Shown here: in pieces, positions 1 through 8,448 of the stretch
Numbering within the stretch: the stretch's first letter is position 1
Layout of the letters: the number at the start of each line of letters is the position of its first letter
From: Candidatus Bathyarchaeota archaeon
Lineage (GTDB): Archaea > Thermoproteota > Bathyarchaeia > Bathyarchaeales > SOJC01
NCBI GenBank assembly: GCA_020354575.1
Contig: CP070649.1
Location: 978,264-1,024,741 of the forward strand
Direction of reading: 5' to 3'
Length of the DNA: 46,478 bases
Program-made: the position numbers and the translations under genes
The notes under the pieces: model-generated
Seen by the model: the letters and a program-made list of their open reading frames with translations, nothing else
Databases searched by the model: none
Told to the model about the DNA's origin: nothing

Positions 1-517
1 TTACCACTCGGAGAGCTGGTATTACCGCGGCGGCTGACACCAGACTTGCCCTCTCCTTATTCCTCCAGCTCCTTACACTGGAGAAAAGCCATCCTCAGCG
101 GACGGCACTCGGGATAGCCCCATCGCGCTTTCGCGCATTGTTGAGTTTTCGCGACTGCTGCGCCCCGTAGGGCCTGGACCCTTGTCTCAGTGTCCATCTC
201 CGGGCTACCGCTCTCGCGGCCCGTACCGGTCAAAGGCTTGGTGAGCCGTTACCTCGCCAACAACCTGATCGGCTGCGGCCCCATCCTTAGGCGAGATCTG
301 AAGCATGATTCAAACGTCTTTTGGGTATGGATCCATTCCAGGAGTCCACGCCTATCAGGGATTAGCCCCAGTTTCCCGGGGTTGTCTCTGTCCTAAGGCT
401 AGGTTAGCCACATGTTACTGAGCCGTGTGCCGCGTCTCCTTCATAGCTGAAAGACGCACGACATGCATGTCTTAGTCCCATCCCGATAGCAGTAAGGTCC
501 GGCAGGATCAACCGGAT
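1..517 (-). rRNA. 16S ribosomal RNA, 5' part (truncated by window edge)
   Basis: The complement of the archaeal 16S 5' terminus (CCGGTTGATCCTGCCGG on the minus strand) ends near 515-517. The universal 519-region motif (CAGCCGCCGCGGTAA on the minus strand) lies at 23-37. The window therefore covers roughly the first 550 E. coli positions, and the rest lies beyond base 1. The spacing between the two landmarks is normal for an archaeal 16S, so no intron is apparent in this part. Linkage to 23S cannot be judged from this window. Confidence 0.97.
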
Positions 518-779
518 TTGTGTTATGTTGGGAGTTATTGCCGCTTTTGCTGTGGGTTGGATTTGGGGGTGTTTATGTGCGCTAAGCCCATGTTAGACCT
601 AATTCTTAGTCAGGTCTCCATCTTTTGATGTCCCCGCGACTGGAGGTCAACCTTCAAGTCATCCATAGGGCAACTTTTCTCGCCTTTAGTGTCTTAGTTG
701 ACGCCGCCGCCGGAAAAGTCACGGGGCAAACGTTTATGACGATGACTAATCGCCAAGGGAAACCAAAGAATAGATCTCC

Positions 780-787
780 CAATATAA
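780..787 (-). promoter_or_regulatory. Possible TATA box for the 16S rRNA gene; rest of 518-964 has no supported gene
   Basis: The 447-base spacer between 16S and the divergent PKD gene has no ORF that looks coding. On the minus strand a TTTATATT-like box lies at 780-787, which would give a leader of about 240 nt before mature 16S. A second weak candidate is at 571-578. An inverted repeat AGACCT/AGGTCT at 595-617 could be part of the pre-16S processing stem, but the 3' partner of that stem is outside the window. All of this is tentative. Confidence 0.25.
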
Positions 788-964
788 ACATTGCGAAGGC
801 AATTAATAAAATTAGCTCTCAGCGGAAATAATCCTAATAGTTGCAGATATGGACAAAAAATAAGCAAAATGCACGCGTGTATTTTTCGTCTAGAAGGTGA
901 TTCCAGAATACTAATTAAATGCAATGTGTTCGATTATCCTAAGACAAGATTAATGGCGAACTGA

Positions 965-2077
965 ATGAAACGTTGTTGGGTCATTCCTCTTTTTCTTCTA
1001 TTATTAATTGTTGAGATCACAAACTCTCCAATTGCTGAATGCAAAGGACTCACCTTCCAGAATGGTGACTCCCACCACGATGATCATTTAAATGATGAGT
1101 CAGATGAGATTGACAATGATTACTCACCTTTCATAATACCTGTTGGGAGTGAAAAAAGTATAATTATTGCTCCAATAATTGCTTGTACATCGTATAGAAA
1201 CGAAACATGGCATTCTTATTATTACCCATGCAAGATGGCGCAAACTTTTTTTATAGATAATGATTGGCATGATGGAAAAGCAAATTACACCTACATTTTC
1301 GAAGATTGGATAGATTACGACTGGAACGATATAATTGTCAATGTTTTTGTTTCGGTATCAGGAGAAATATTTGCCGAATTGCTCTTAGATTTCCGCGAGG
1401 CTGATTGGTGTAACCCTTTTAGCCTTGAAATAACCCCGCAACAGACTTGGATTAAAATTGAATGGAATAGCACAGACTATCCGGAAATGAACTCGTTAAT
1501 TGCTAATGCTGGGGAGCCTACCGAAATAAACTTGTTTACTGAATCTAATATTGGAGATCAAGCAGCTGTCAGATTCTTGATCCCACCAATTGCCAATTTT
1601 GATTGGTATCCTTTGGAACCCTTGGTGGGTGACACTGTTTTGTTTAATTCTTCTAAGAGTAGAGATCTTGATGGAGGGATTGATATGTATTCATGGTTTT
1701 TAGGAGATAATATTTCTGTCAATACTAAAAACAATACAATTACCCATATTTTCATGTCTCCTGGAGTTCACAATGTGACTTTGACGGTCATCGATAATGA
1801 TGGGTTATCAAGCAAAATTTCAGGAAGTATTAAGATCTCTGCTTTAATTGGAGGAGAAACAATATCGTTCGACAATACTATTGGATCAACTTGGGGAATT
1901 GCGAATTCTCTTGTAATACTGGGTCTTTTAGTTTTATCAATATTGATGAAAAGTAAAAGGAAAAAGAGTGGTTTATCACGGAATGCATTCCCTAGATCAG
2001 ATACTGTTGAATCTCAAGTAGTACATATCTCAAAGATTAACAATCACTGGTTCAATATCTTTCTTTGTTATTCTTAA
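965..2077 (+). CDS. Secreted, membrane-anchored PKD-domain protein
   Basis: This 370-residue protein looks like an exported, cell-surface protein. Residues 1-27 form a signal peptide (basic start MKRC followed by a Leu/Ile-rich core). A PKD domain spans about residues 208-295, with the usual features of a Gly/Asp-rich SRDLDGG turn, a YSWFLGDN strand, and THIF and VTLTVIDNDG near the end. A transmembrane helix at about 315-332 is followed by the basic stop-transfer KSKRKKSG. The acidic His/Asp-rich stretch after the signal and the central 70-200 region match nothing I recognise. PKD domains usually mediate protein or glycan contacts at the surface. Its 3' end overlaps the convergent phosphodiesterase gene by 48 bases. 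Product class is well supported; the specific role is unknown. Confidence 0.8.
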   Translation: MKRCWVIPLFLLLLIVEITNSPIAECKGLTFQNGDSHHDDHLNDESDEIDNDYSPFIIPVGSEKSIIIAPIIACTSYRNETWHSYYYPCKMAQTFFIDNDWHDGKANYTYIFEDWIDYDWNDIIVNVFVSVSGEIFAELLLDFREADWCNPFSLEITPQQTWIKIEWNSTDYPEMNSLIANAGEPTEINLFTESNIGDQAAVRFLIPPIANFDWYPLEPLVGDTVLFNSSKSRDLDGGIDMYSWFLGDNISVNTKNNTITHIFMSPGVHNVTLTVIDNDGLSSKISGSIKISALIGGETISFDNTIGSTWGIANSLVILGLLVLSILMKSKRKKSGLSRNAFPRSDTVESQVVHISKINNHWFNIFLCYS

Positions 2078-2545
2078 TAATGCAACAGATGACCTAGTCA
2101 GAAAGGGAGGAATAGGATTAGTGGCGCTCCCAGGATTGATAAGTAGCATACCATTCTTGTATTTGATGCTGGGTCGATGTGTATGTCCTGAGACAAAGAC
2201 CTGACGGTCTTGCTCGCGACCAAGGTGCTTATGCAGGTTTCTAAGCTTGCTTGTTCGTTTTAAAAAGTTAATGCTGTGAGTGACGCCAATTTTCCATTTG
2301 TAAACATCCAAAGAATTAATCTCAGGCAATTTCTCTTTGACTTTTCGTGAGTCCATGTTACCATGCACTGCAACAACCGGTGCCATCTGTTCTAATTCCT
2401 CTAAAACACTCAGCCTTGTTAAATCTCCTGCGTGGACGATTACATATGCGTCTTGAAAGATTTCATAGATTCTATGAGGAATAGCCTTTGCACGGGCTGG
2501 AATATGCGTATCTGAGATTAATCCCACTGTTTTCAAAACATACAA
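2030..2545 (-). CDS. YfcE/MJ0936-type metallophosphoesterase
   Basis: A 171-residue calcineurin-like phosphodiesterase. The dimetal-site motifs are all visible in order: SDTH (D12, H14), HAGDL, HGNMD, a lone His in GVTHS, and GHTHRP followed by NPGSAT. Length and motif order match the small archaeal/bacterial YfcE-MJ0936 group, which hydrolyses phosphodiesters in vitro and has no firmly fixed natural substrate. It is cytoplasmic, with no signal peptide. The gene stands alone, convergent with and slightly overlapping the PKD gene, and has its own TATA-like box upstream at 2590-2599. Confidence 0.9.
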   Translation of the reverse strand: MYVLKTVGLISDTHIPARAKAIPHRIYEIFQDAYVIVHAGDLTRLSVLEELEQMAPVVAVHGNMDSRKVKEKLPEINSLDVYKWKIGVTHSINFLKRTSKLRNLHKHLGREQDRQVFVSGHTHRPSIKYKNGMLLINPGSATNPIPPFLTRSSVALLRITKKDIEPVIVNL

Positions 2546-2589
2546 CTCATCCAGTATTCTGTATCATTGTTATAACAATGGAGGGTATT

Positions 2590-2599
2590 GGTTATAAAT
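2590..2599 (-). promoter_or_regulatory. TATA box of the metallophosphoesterase gene
   Basis: The minus strand reads ATTTATAACC here, about 45 nt upstream of the ATG at 2545. This places transcription start near 2565-2570 and gives a leader of roughly 20 nt. The sequence is a good archaeal TATA match; no experiment supports it. Confidence 0.45.
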
Positions 2600-2840
2600 C
2601 TATCAGAATGTGGTCAGCGATGCCAAAACTCCTCACATGTTTGGATGCAGTTCTTAGTCTTGTACTTGCAAGAGCCCAAATCACATCTGAAAAAGAGTTG
2701 TGAAGATCGCCTATTATGTTGGATTTCACCAATCTACAAACTGTGCCCTTCATTTTCACCCGTGTCTCTCTCCTCTTTGAGTGGTCTATGATCCGAATGC
2801 TTTATGTCAGAAAAATGAACGCAAGAATTGATAGGTGTAA

Positions 2841-3146
2841 TTGCATGCATTCAGGGGATCTCAGAATATTGAATCAGACTCCTTTTCGAATAAAACTGAG
2901 GATGGGCTGACTTTGGGCATTTGTCGCTGTAATTTAAACGTGGCGCGGGCTTTCATAGGTGCAAGGGTTAACTTGCATCTGAAAGACGGTTCCGTAATTG
3001 CTAATGTATATATATCTGATGCAAAACGAGAAAAAGACATCGGTAAACCAGCCTTTCTATATATTGAGAAACCTAGAAAATCAATCTTAAAGATCTTATT
3101 GAAAGAAATTGATTGGATGGAGCGTTTGAATCCTTATTTTCAGTAA
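2841..3146 (+). CDS. Small protein of unknown function
   Basis: An ORF of up to 101 residues that I do not recognise. The N-terminal third (to about residue 33) looks unlike protein, while from residue 34 onward it reads as a compact domain (VARAFIGARVNLHLKDGSV and on to DWMERLNPYFQ), with beta-strand-like hydrophobic alternation and a basic middle. The true start may therefore be GTG at 2940, giving 68 residues; the ATG at 2841 lies within an ATGCATGCATT repeat. The flanks 2546-2840 and 3147-3261 hold no other convincing gene. Confidence 0.5.
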   Translation: MHAFRGSQNIESDSFSNKTEDGLTLGICRCNLNVARAFIGARVNLHLKDGSVIANVYISDAKREKDIGKPAFLYIEKPRKSILKILLKEIDWMERLNPYFQ

Positions 3147-3261
3147 TCTATACATCTAATGGTAAGTTGCATCAAAAAATGCAAAAGAGAATTTTGTGTC
3201 GACGACAAAAACTCTTGTCTTATTTGAAAATTAGGTGTACAAGGGAAAACATCAGCTTGTG

Positions 3262-4014
3262 TCAAACGATGTTACTCAAAGCTCTGGGCAACTCCTTTAG
3301 ATTTGGAATCCTGGCATCCGGTTCAACAGGAAATGGATCAAGCTCACCTGCAATGGCATAGGGATTTTTCCTCATTCCCGGGTTCTCAATCAATATTGTC
3401 TTCAAACCCAGTATTTTCGCTCCAAAAATATCAGCTTTTAAGGAGTCCCCCACAAAAACAGTCTCTGTAGGTTTCATATTCAGGCCTTCTAAAACATTTT
3501 TAAAAACTATTGGGTGAGGTTTGCGAAACCCAACCTCCCCCGAGACAACAATCGTGTTGAAAAATTTTCCCAAATCAAAGTGTTCCAGAACCCTCCAAAA
3601 TCCCTGAGGGGATGCAAAATTCGATGCTAGGCCAAGTTTATATTCTTTTTTCAGTTCTAGAAGTAGATCAGATACATAGGTTTCGGTATATGCATCTTCT
3701 ATGAAAGCGTCGAAGAAAGCGTCAATGGCGTGGGTCAATATGGGACCTTCATAAATGGAGTAGTGAAGGAATATCTTTAGGGTTATGGCAATTCGAGATC
3801 GAAAGTCTACTTCCCTGAGAGCGGGCTCAGACTTTAGGTACATTTTCTCCCTAACTTTGAAATAGCCACGTTTAAACTCTTCAAAGGGAATTTTTATCAT
3901 TATACTGTCATTCTTTAAGCTGCTCAAAAGTTTTTTCAGACATTTGTCATAATCCCATCGATCGGTTAATATCAGTGTGTCACCTAGATCAAAAATCACA
4001 GCTTTAAACCGCAT
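3262..4014 (-). CDS. HAD-superfamily hydrolase (phosphatase-like)
   Basis: A 250-residue haloacid dehalogenase-family protein. Motif I is FDLGDT (nucleophile D9), with Gly in place of the second Asp of the classic DxD. A helical cap follows. Motif II is the Ser in GLASN, motif III the Lys in GFRKPHP, and motif IV is VFVGDSLKADI. The pattern fits the subfamily I (class I cap) enzymes such as phosphoglycolate-phosphatase-like proteins, which cleave small phosphate esters in the cytosol. Substrate cannot be told from sequence. It is divergent from purA; a second HAD gene at 16907-17620 is only a distant relative. Confidence 0.88.
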   Translation of the reverse strand: MRFKAVIFDLGDTLILTDRWDYDKCLKKLLSSLKNDSIMIKIPFEEFKRGYFKVREKMYLKSEPALREVDFRSRIAITLKIFLHYSIYEGPILTHAIDAFFDAFIEDAYTETYVSDLLLELKKEYKLGLASNFASPQGFWRVLEHFDLGKFFNTIVVSGEVGFRKPHPIVFKNVLEGLNMKPTETVFVGDSLKADIFGAKILGLKTILIENPGMRKNPYAIAGELDPFPVEPDARIPNLKELPRALSNIV

Positions 4015-4105
4015 AGTTACCTGCTCCAGCCAAGAATTTCGATTGACTTGTTCTTAAAGTTACTCGAAACTTTTCTCGGTCTGCATGTCTGAAGATTGAC
4101 ATTTT

Positions 4106-4114
4106 CTTTATAAA
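4106..4114. promoter_or_regulatory. TATA-like box(es) in the divergent HAD/purA spacer
   Basis: CTTTATAAA at 4106-4114 reads as a TATA box on either strand and could serve the HAD gene (start 4014) or purA (start 4198). A second plus-strand candidate, CTTTAAGTA at 4150-4158, is better placed for purA with a short leader. An ATGCAT palindrome follows at 4119-4124. Confidence 0.4.
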
Positions 4115-4197
4115 AATCATGCATCGTTATACATGAAGTTGACAAATATCTTTAAGTATGTTTTCTGGCCGAACAATAGGTCAAGTTGTGAAAAAGC

Positions 4198-5196
4198 ATG
4201 GTTTGTACGGTAGTTGCTGGTGCTTTCTGGGGTGACGAGGGTAAAGGCAAAATTGTATCTTATCTAGCTTTGAAGGACAAAGTCAACGTGTGTGTACGGA
4301 CCGGCTCTGTTAATGCGGCCCACACAGTGTATTTTGATGGAACCTATTACGCGTTGCATATGGTTCCTGCAACATTTATTTATGATCGGTGTCGCTTATT
4401 TATTGGCTCCGGAGCCAATATTGATGTTTCTCAATTTCTTAAAGAAGTGGAAAGGACTCGTGTTAAAGGGCGAATTTGGGTGGACAAGCAAGCTTCTATT
4501 ATAGAGCAACACCACTCAGCAAAAGATAGAAAGGATAGCCATTTGATAAGTCTCGGAACTACAGGTCGAGGTGTTGGTCCTGCGATACAAGAAAGGGCTA
4601 GTAGATCCGCTAAGTTGGCTCGGGATATACCTGAGCTGCAAGGTTTTTTGACCGATGTTGCTGAGGAAGTAAATAGAGCAATTGATGAGAATCTGTATGT
4701 GATTCTGGAAGGGACGCAAGGTTTGATGCTTTCACTTTATCATGGCTCATATCCTTATGTCACGAGTCGTGACACAAGTGCAGCGGCTATATGTTCAGAG
4801 GCAGGAGTTGGTCCAAGCCGAGTGGATAAGGTTCTAGTGGTGTACAAATGTTTTATCACTCGTGTAGGTTCTGGGAATTTGCCCGGAGAGCTGTCTAAAG
4901 AAGAGGCTATCCGGCGAGGATGGTTTGAGACTGCTGCTGGGACAGGTCGGGAACGCAGATCAGCTCCATTTGATTTTAATCTGGCAAAACGAGTTGCAAA
5001 AATCCATGGGGCTACAGAAGCAGCAGTTACAAAGCTAGATATTTTATATCCTGAATGCAAAAATACTAGTAGCTTTGATCAACTGACCCAGAACGCAAAG
5101 AATTTTGTTGTCAAAATCGAGGAAACAGTTGGTATTCCTGTTACGATTATTGGGACTGGTCCCGGGGCTTTAGATGTTATTGACAGAAGGGTTTAG
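4198..5196 (+). CDS. purA: Adenylosuccinate synthetase, short archaeal form
   Basis: It catalyses GTP-dependent condensation of IMP and aspartate to adenylosuccinate, the first committed step to AMP. The P-loop WGDEGKGK is at about residues 10-17 with the catalytic Asp, and the catalytic His lies in NAAHTV near residue 40. GTTGRGVGPA, EGTQG, the TSRDTSAAA substrate loop and the C-terminal TKLDIL guanine motif are all present. At 332 residues it lacks about 100 residues of the bacterial enzyme, as is typical for the compact archaeal type. The family's GGxNAGHT is here GSVNAAHT, a mild deviation. The ATG at 4198 has no strong Shine-Dalgarno, consistent with a short leader. Confidence 0.97.
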   Translation: MVCTVVAGAFWGDEGKGKIVSYLALKDKVNVCVRTGSVNAAHTVYFDGTYYALHMVPATFIYDRCRLFIGSGANIDVSQFLKEVERTRVKGRIWVDKQASIIEQHHSAKDRKDSHLISLGTTGRGVGPAIQERASRSAKLARDIPELQGFLTDVAEEVNRAIDENLYVILEGTQGLMLSLYHGSYPYVTSRDTSAAAICSEAGVGPSRVDKVLVVYKCFITRVGSGNLPGELSKEEAIRRGWFETAAGTGRERRSAPFDFNLAKRVAKIHGATEAAVTKLDILYPECKNTSSFDQLTQNAKNFVVKIEETVGIPVTIIGTGPGALDVIDRRV

Positions 5197-5241
5197 TCCA
5201 ACTGTTATTGATCACAAAAAAGATGCTGTCATCTTGAGAAT

Positions 5242-5266
5242 GGATAGGTTTCCGTAGAGGCTATCC
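5242..5266 (+). terminator. Hairpin between purA and rps6e (possible terminator)
   Basis: GGATAG at 5242-5247 pairs with CTATCC at 5261-5266 around a 13-nt loop, 46 nt past the purA stop. No U-run follows, so a terminator role is only a guess; it could also be a processing or binding site. Confidence 0.25.
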
Positions 5267-5311
5267 AGATACAGAATGTGGGTATGAATGCTGTAATCTT
5301 TCAAAAGGAAA

Positions 5312-5320
5312 CTTTAAAAA
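5312..5320 (+). promoter_or_regulatory. BRE/TATA promoter of rps6e
   Basis: GGAA directly precedes CTTTAAAAA, a good BRE-TATA pair. Transcription would begin near 5340-5345, about 25 nt before the S6e ATG at 5369. Confidence 0.55.
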
Positions 5321-5368
5321 CGCCTTGTACAATCCACATAATCAAACCCACCAATATTCGGTGAGGAT

Positions 5369-5794
5369 ATGGCGAAATTTAAAATAATCCTTTCAGATCC
5401 AGGAACCGGGACTTCTCAAATGCTTGATCTAGAAGGCCCTCGAGCTGAACCTCTTATAGGGAGAAAACTTGGCGAATCAATAGATGGAACTGCGATTGGA
5501 CTTGGTGGTCATAAATTAAAAATTACTGGGGGATCCGATAAAGATGGCTTCCCCATGCGTCCAGATATCCATGGAGGTGTTAAAGCCAAGGTCGTGATAA
5601 CCAACAGTACAGGATTTCACTCATCCAATAAAGGAGAACGTCGAAGAAAAACAGTGCGTGGCAATGTCATCACTGACGAGATTGTTCAAGTAAACATGAA
5701 AATAATCGAAAAACCAAAGAAAAGTGCACGAGCAGCAACTACTAAACCAGATACTAAGACCAAAGACACCGATGAGGAAAAACTCAAAGAGTAG
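5369..5794 (+). CDS. rps6e: Ribosomal protein S6e (eS6)
   Basis: A component of the 30S subunit in archaea and eukaryotes with no bacterial counterpart. It starts MAKFKIILSDP and carries the family core GRKLGESIDG, ITGGSDKDGFPMRPDI and GERRRKTVRGN. The conserved fold ends near residue 115; the remaining 25 residues are a Lys/Thr/Glu-rich tail (KKSARAATTKPDTKTKDTD). At 141 residues it is of usual archaeal length. The S6e-aIF2-gamma order is common in archaea, although a 170-nt spacer with its own TATA box suggests separate transcription here. Confidence 0.97.
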   Translation: MAKFKIILSDPGTGTSQMLDLEGPRAEPLIGRKLGESIDGTAIGLGGHKLKITGGSDKDGFPMRPDIHGGVKAKVVITNSTGFHSSNKGERRRKTVRGNVITDEIVQVNMKIIEKPKKSARAATTKPDTKTKDTDEEKLKE

Positions 5795-5874
5795 ATATGT
5801 ATGTCTAATATTGCTCCAGTTTTCTTATTCCCTGACTCAATATTAGAAAACTAGGCTGAAATGGCAGATTCAAA

Positions 5875-5883
5875 TATTTATAC
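5875..5883 (+). promoter_or_regulatory. TATA box upstream of aIF2-gamma
   Basis: TATTTATAC lies after the S6e stop and about 155 nt upstream of the aIF2-gamma ATG, predicting start near 5905 and a leader of about 130 nt. That is long for an archaeal gene and contains the hairpin at 5949-5966. Confidence 0.45.
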
Positions 5884-5948
5884 ACGTACCTCTTGAAGAC
5901 CGTACACAGTGTAGATTTTCAGCTTTCATCAGAGAGTCTTTAGACTTG

Positions 5949-5966
5949 ATGGTGCTTAAACACCAT
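5949..5966 (+). repeat. Hairpin in the aIF2-gamma leader
   Basis: ATGGTG (5949-5954) and CACCAT (5961-5966) form a perfect 6-bp stem with a 6-nt loop, about 70 nt ahead of the initiator ATG. It is a candidate structured leader element or protein-binding site. Evidence is only the inverted repeat. Confidence 0.35.
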
Positions 5967-6036
5967 TGTGTTTGGCAAGGTTTTTTATTATAGATGCCTA
6001 TTCTTTTACAACCTATTCCTTGGATTGAACACTGAT

Positions 6037-7284
6037 ATGGTCAGAAAAAATGAAACTATACCTCGCCAACCTGAAATAAATATAGGCACTATTGGCCATG
6101 TAGACCATGGAAAGACCACGCTTGTCCAAGCATTATCGGGAATATGGGCTGCAAGACACAGTGAGGAATTAAGACGTGGCATAACGATAAAACTTGGATA
6201 TGCGGATGCGCCTATCTATAAATGTTCAAAGTGCGAAGCACCAGAGTGTTACTCCACTAAGCCAAACTGCATAGTCTGCAGCACAAAGTGTGAATTTCAA
6301 AGAGCAGTTAGTTTCGTAGATGCTCCAGGACACGAAGCACTAATGGCAACAATGCTTTCGGGTGCTGCAGTTATGGATGGGGCAATACTCGTCATCGCTG
6401 CGGATGAACCTTGCCCTCAGCCACAAACTCGGGAACATCTTGCAGCAATACAGATAGTTGGAATTGATAAAATCATCATTGTACAAAACAAGATTGACAT
6501 TGTTGATGAAAGGAGAGTTATGGAAAGCTATCATGAAATCACTAATTTTGTCAAAGATACAATTGCAATGAAGGCTCCAATTATACCCATCTCAGCGCAA
6601 CACGCTGTAAATATCGACGCTCTCATTCAAGCAATGGAAAAGAACATTCCAACACCTAAACGTGATCATACAAAAGAGCCATTGATGTACATTGTCCGTT
6701 CATTCGACATTAACAAACCTGGAACAACTATCAACGATTTATCTGGTGGTGTAATAGGCGGCAGCATAATACAAGGAAAGTTCAAGGTAGGCGACGAAAT
6801 CGAAATCCGACCTGGTATACGGGAAAACAAACAGGGGCGTGGTAGATATGAACCTCTATTAACAAAGATCATAAGCACCAGAGCTGGAGGCAGAAATATG
6901 GATGAAGTGAAATGTGGAGGCCTCGTTGGAATGGGAACATTGCTTGATCCCTCTTTAACAAAAGCAGATAGTCTTATAGGCAATCTCGTTGGATTACCTG
7001 GGAAACTTCCTCCATCCGTCTCTGAACTAACTGTTGAAACGCATTTCTTTGAACGTGCAGTAGGAACAAAGGATTTGGTGAATATAGATCGAGTGCGCAT
7101 TAAAGAAATTTTGCTCCTCGATGTGGGAACGACCATTACTGCAGGACCAGTAGTCTCAGTAACGGACGATCAGGCAACCATAAAACTTGGACGCCCAGTT
7201 TGCGTTGAGACAGGGATGCGTGCAGCTTTAAGTAGGAAGATCGCTGGAAGGTGGCGATTAATTGGTTATGGTATAGTTCAGTAA
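6037..7284 (+). CDS. eif2g: Translation initiation factor aIF2, gamma subunit
   Basis: The GTPase subunit of archaeal initiation factor 2, which carries Met-tRNAi to the small subunit. From ATG 6037 the protein has 415 residues, matching the family. An upstream in-frame ATG at 5968 would add a 23-residue Phe/Tyr-rich stretch absent from relatives. The G1 loop is GHVDHGKT (20-27), G3 is DAPGHE, and G4 is NKID. A zinc knuckle CSKCEAPEC...CIVCSTKC sits in the G domain as in other aIF2-gamma proteins. Domains II and III follow. It heads a run with the PIN nuclease, Rpo7 and Spt4, a conserved archaeal linkage. Confidence 0.97.
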   Translation: MVRKNETIPRQPEINIGTIGHVDHGKTTLVQALSGIWAARHSEELRRGITIKLGYADAPIYKCSKCEAPECYSTKPNCIVCSTKCEFQRAVSFVDAPGHEALMATMLSGAAVMDGAILVIAADEPCPQPQTREHLAAIQIVGIDKIIIVQNKIDIVDERRVMESYHEITNFVKDTIAMKAPIIPISAQHAVNIDALIQAMEKNIPTPKRDHTKEPLMYIVRSFDINKPGTTINDLSGGVIGGSIIQGKFKVGDEIEIRPGIRENKQGRGRYEPLLTKIISTRAGGRNMDEVKCGGLVGMGTLLDPSLTKADSLIGNLVGLPGKLPPSVSELTVETHFFERAVGTKDLVNIDRVRIKEILLLDVGTTITAGPVVSVTDDQATIKLGRPVCVETGMRAALSRKIAGRWRLIGYGIVQ

Positions 7285-7289
7285 ACTGA

Positions 7290-7760
7290 TTGCTCAAGCC
7301 AGAAGAAATACCGAGTCTCCAGATTTGGAAGAGAGAAAACTTGTCCATAGAAACGCAAAAAAGACCATTAGAAGTTATATTGGATTCAAGCTTTCTTTTT
7401 ATTCCCTATAAATTCAAAATAGACATTTTCGAAGCGTTGGAGAAGGTTTTCAATAGAAGGTTTGAACCAATCGTGCTTTCTGTAACCAAAGATGAGCTGC
7501 GTGAAATCACAAAAAGAAGATCACCGAAATTAAGGAAACAGGCAGCCTTTGCTTTGAAGCTTTCTCAAAAATGCCATCAAATGAAAGTTGAGAGATGCGG
7601 AGATGAATCGCATGATGATGTAATTGTTAGAATAGCATCAGAATTTGGATATTGCGTGGCAACAAACGATCGGCTCTTGAAAAGAAGACTAAGATGTCTA
7701 TCGGTATCAGTGGTTTATTTAAGGCAAAAATCTTATTTGGCTGTGGAAGGGGTCATATAG
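7290..7760 (+). CDS. PIN-domain nuclease (Fcf1/Utp24-like, COG1412 type)
   Basis: A PIN-fold RNase, up to 156 residues. Expected metal-binding acids are visible: D32 in LDSSFLF, the Glu of KDELREI, the Asp cluster in DESHDD, and Asp in ATNDRLLKRRL. This gene lies between aIF2-gamma and Rpo7 in many archaea and resembles the eukaryotic Fcf1/Utp24 18S-processing nuclease, so a role in rRNA maturation is likely but inferred. The longest frame begins at TTG 7290, five bases after the aIF2-gamma stop. A TTG at 7341, closer to the PIN core, is an alternative start. Confidence 0.85.
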   Translation: MLKPEEIPSLQIWKRENLSIETQKRPLEVILDSSFLFIPYKFKIDIFEALEKVFNRRFEPIVLSVTKDELREITKRRSPKLRKQAAFALKLSQKCHQMKVERCGDESHDDVIVRIASEFGYCVATNDRLLKRRLRCLSVSVVYLRQKSYLAVEGVI

Positions 7761-7833
7761 ATGTTTCAAAAGCTTTTTTAAATCCTTCAGGGGTCTATGT
7801 AGGACACAGCCTATTTGAAGCAGAGGATAATCA

Positions 7834-8448
7834 ATGTTCAAGCTTTTTGTTCTAGAAGATACAATTCGTATACCTCCCGAAAAATTCGGGGATCCACTTA
7901 AGCAAGCAGGGCATGAGCAATTAAGAATGAAATATGAAGGCATGGTAGATGAGGAACTCGGTTATGTAATCGCAGTGACTGACATCAAAGTTAACCCCAC
8001 AGGTAAAATAATTCCAGGTGATGGCGCTACATATCATAGAGTTTCTTTCTCTCTTCTGACTTTTTATCCGAAAATTCAGGAAATCTTGGAAGGTGAAGTT
8101 GTGGAGATCGCAGACTTTGGAGCCTTTTTGCGTGTTGGACCAATTGACGCATTGCTTCATGTATCACAACTTATGGATGATTTTATCTCGTATGACGAAA
8201 AGCAAGGTGTATTAATGGGAAAAGAAAGCAGAAGGAAACTCTCCTCCGGAGACCATGTGAGAACCCGCATAACAGCGGTTTCGCTAGCTAGAGGAGGCGG
8301 ATCAGGAAAAATTGGAGTAACTGCGAGACAACCCTTTCTTGGGAAAATCGAATGGATAAAGGAAGAAGTTAAAAAGATTAAGAGTGAATCCGAAAAGGAG
8401 AAAGCAATCGAGAAAGCCAAACAAAAGGAGAAGGTTCAGAATGACTGA
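7834..8448 (+). CDS. rpoE1: DNA-directed RNA polymerase subunit Rpo7 (RpoE')
   Basis: The stalk subunit homologous to eukaryotic Rpb7. The N-terminal RNP-like domain begins MFKLFVLEDTIRIPP, and an S1/OB domain starts near residue 80 (LEGEVVEIADFGAFLRVGP...LLHVSQ). The stalk helps open-complex formation and binds emerging RNA. The last 35 residues are Lys/Glu-rich and extend past the S1 fold. The stop overlaps the start of spt4 by 8 bases, implying translational coupling. Confidence 0.96.
   Translation: MFKLFVLEDTIRIPPEKFGDPLKQAGHEQLRMKYEGMVDEELGYVIAVTDIKVNPTGKIIPGDGATYHRVSFSLLTFYPKIQEILEGEVVEIADFGAFLRVGPIDALLHVSQLMDDFISYDEKQGVLMGKESRRKLSSGDHVRTRITAVSLARGGGSGKIGVTARQPFLGKIEWIKEEVKKIKSESEKEKAIEKAKQKEKVQND

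Noticed and set aside
625-831. 68-residue plus-strand ORF next to 16S
   Set aside because: No protein-like pattern, no ribosome site, and it lies in the probable rRNA leader region.
3113-3361. 82-residue ORF between the small unknown gene and the HAD gene
   Set aside because: It overlaps the 3' end of the HAD gene in antisense and the end of the 2841 gene; composition is not coding-like.
5968-6036. Longer start for aIF2-gamma
   Set aside because: The extra 23 residues are Phe/Tyr-rich, follow the hairpin directly, and are not part of the family N-terminus; ATG 6037 fits better.
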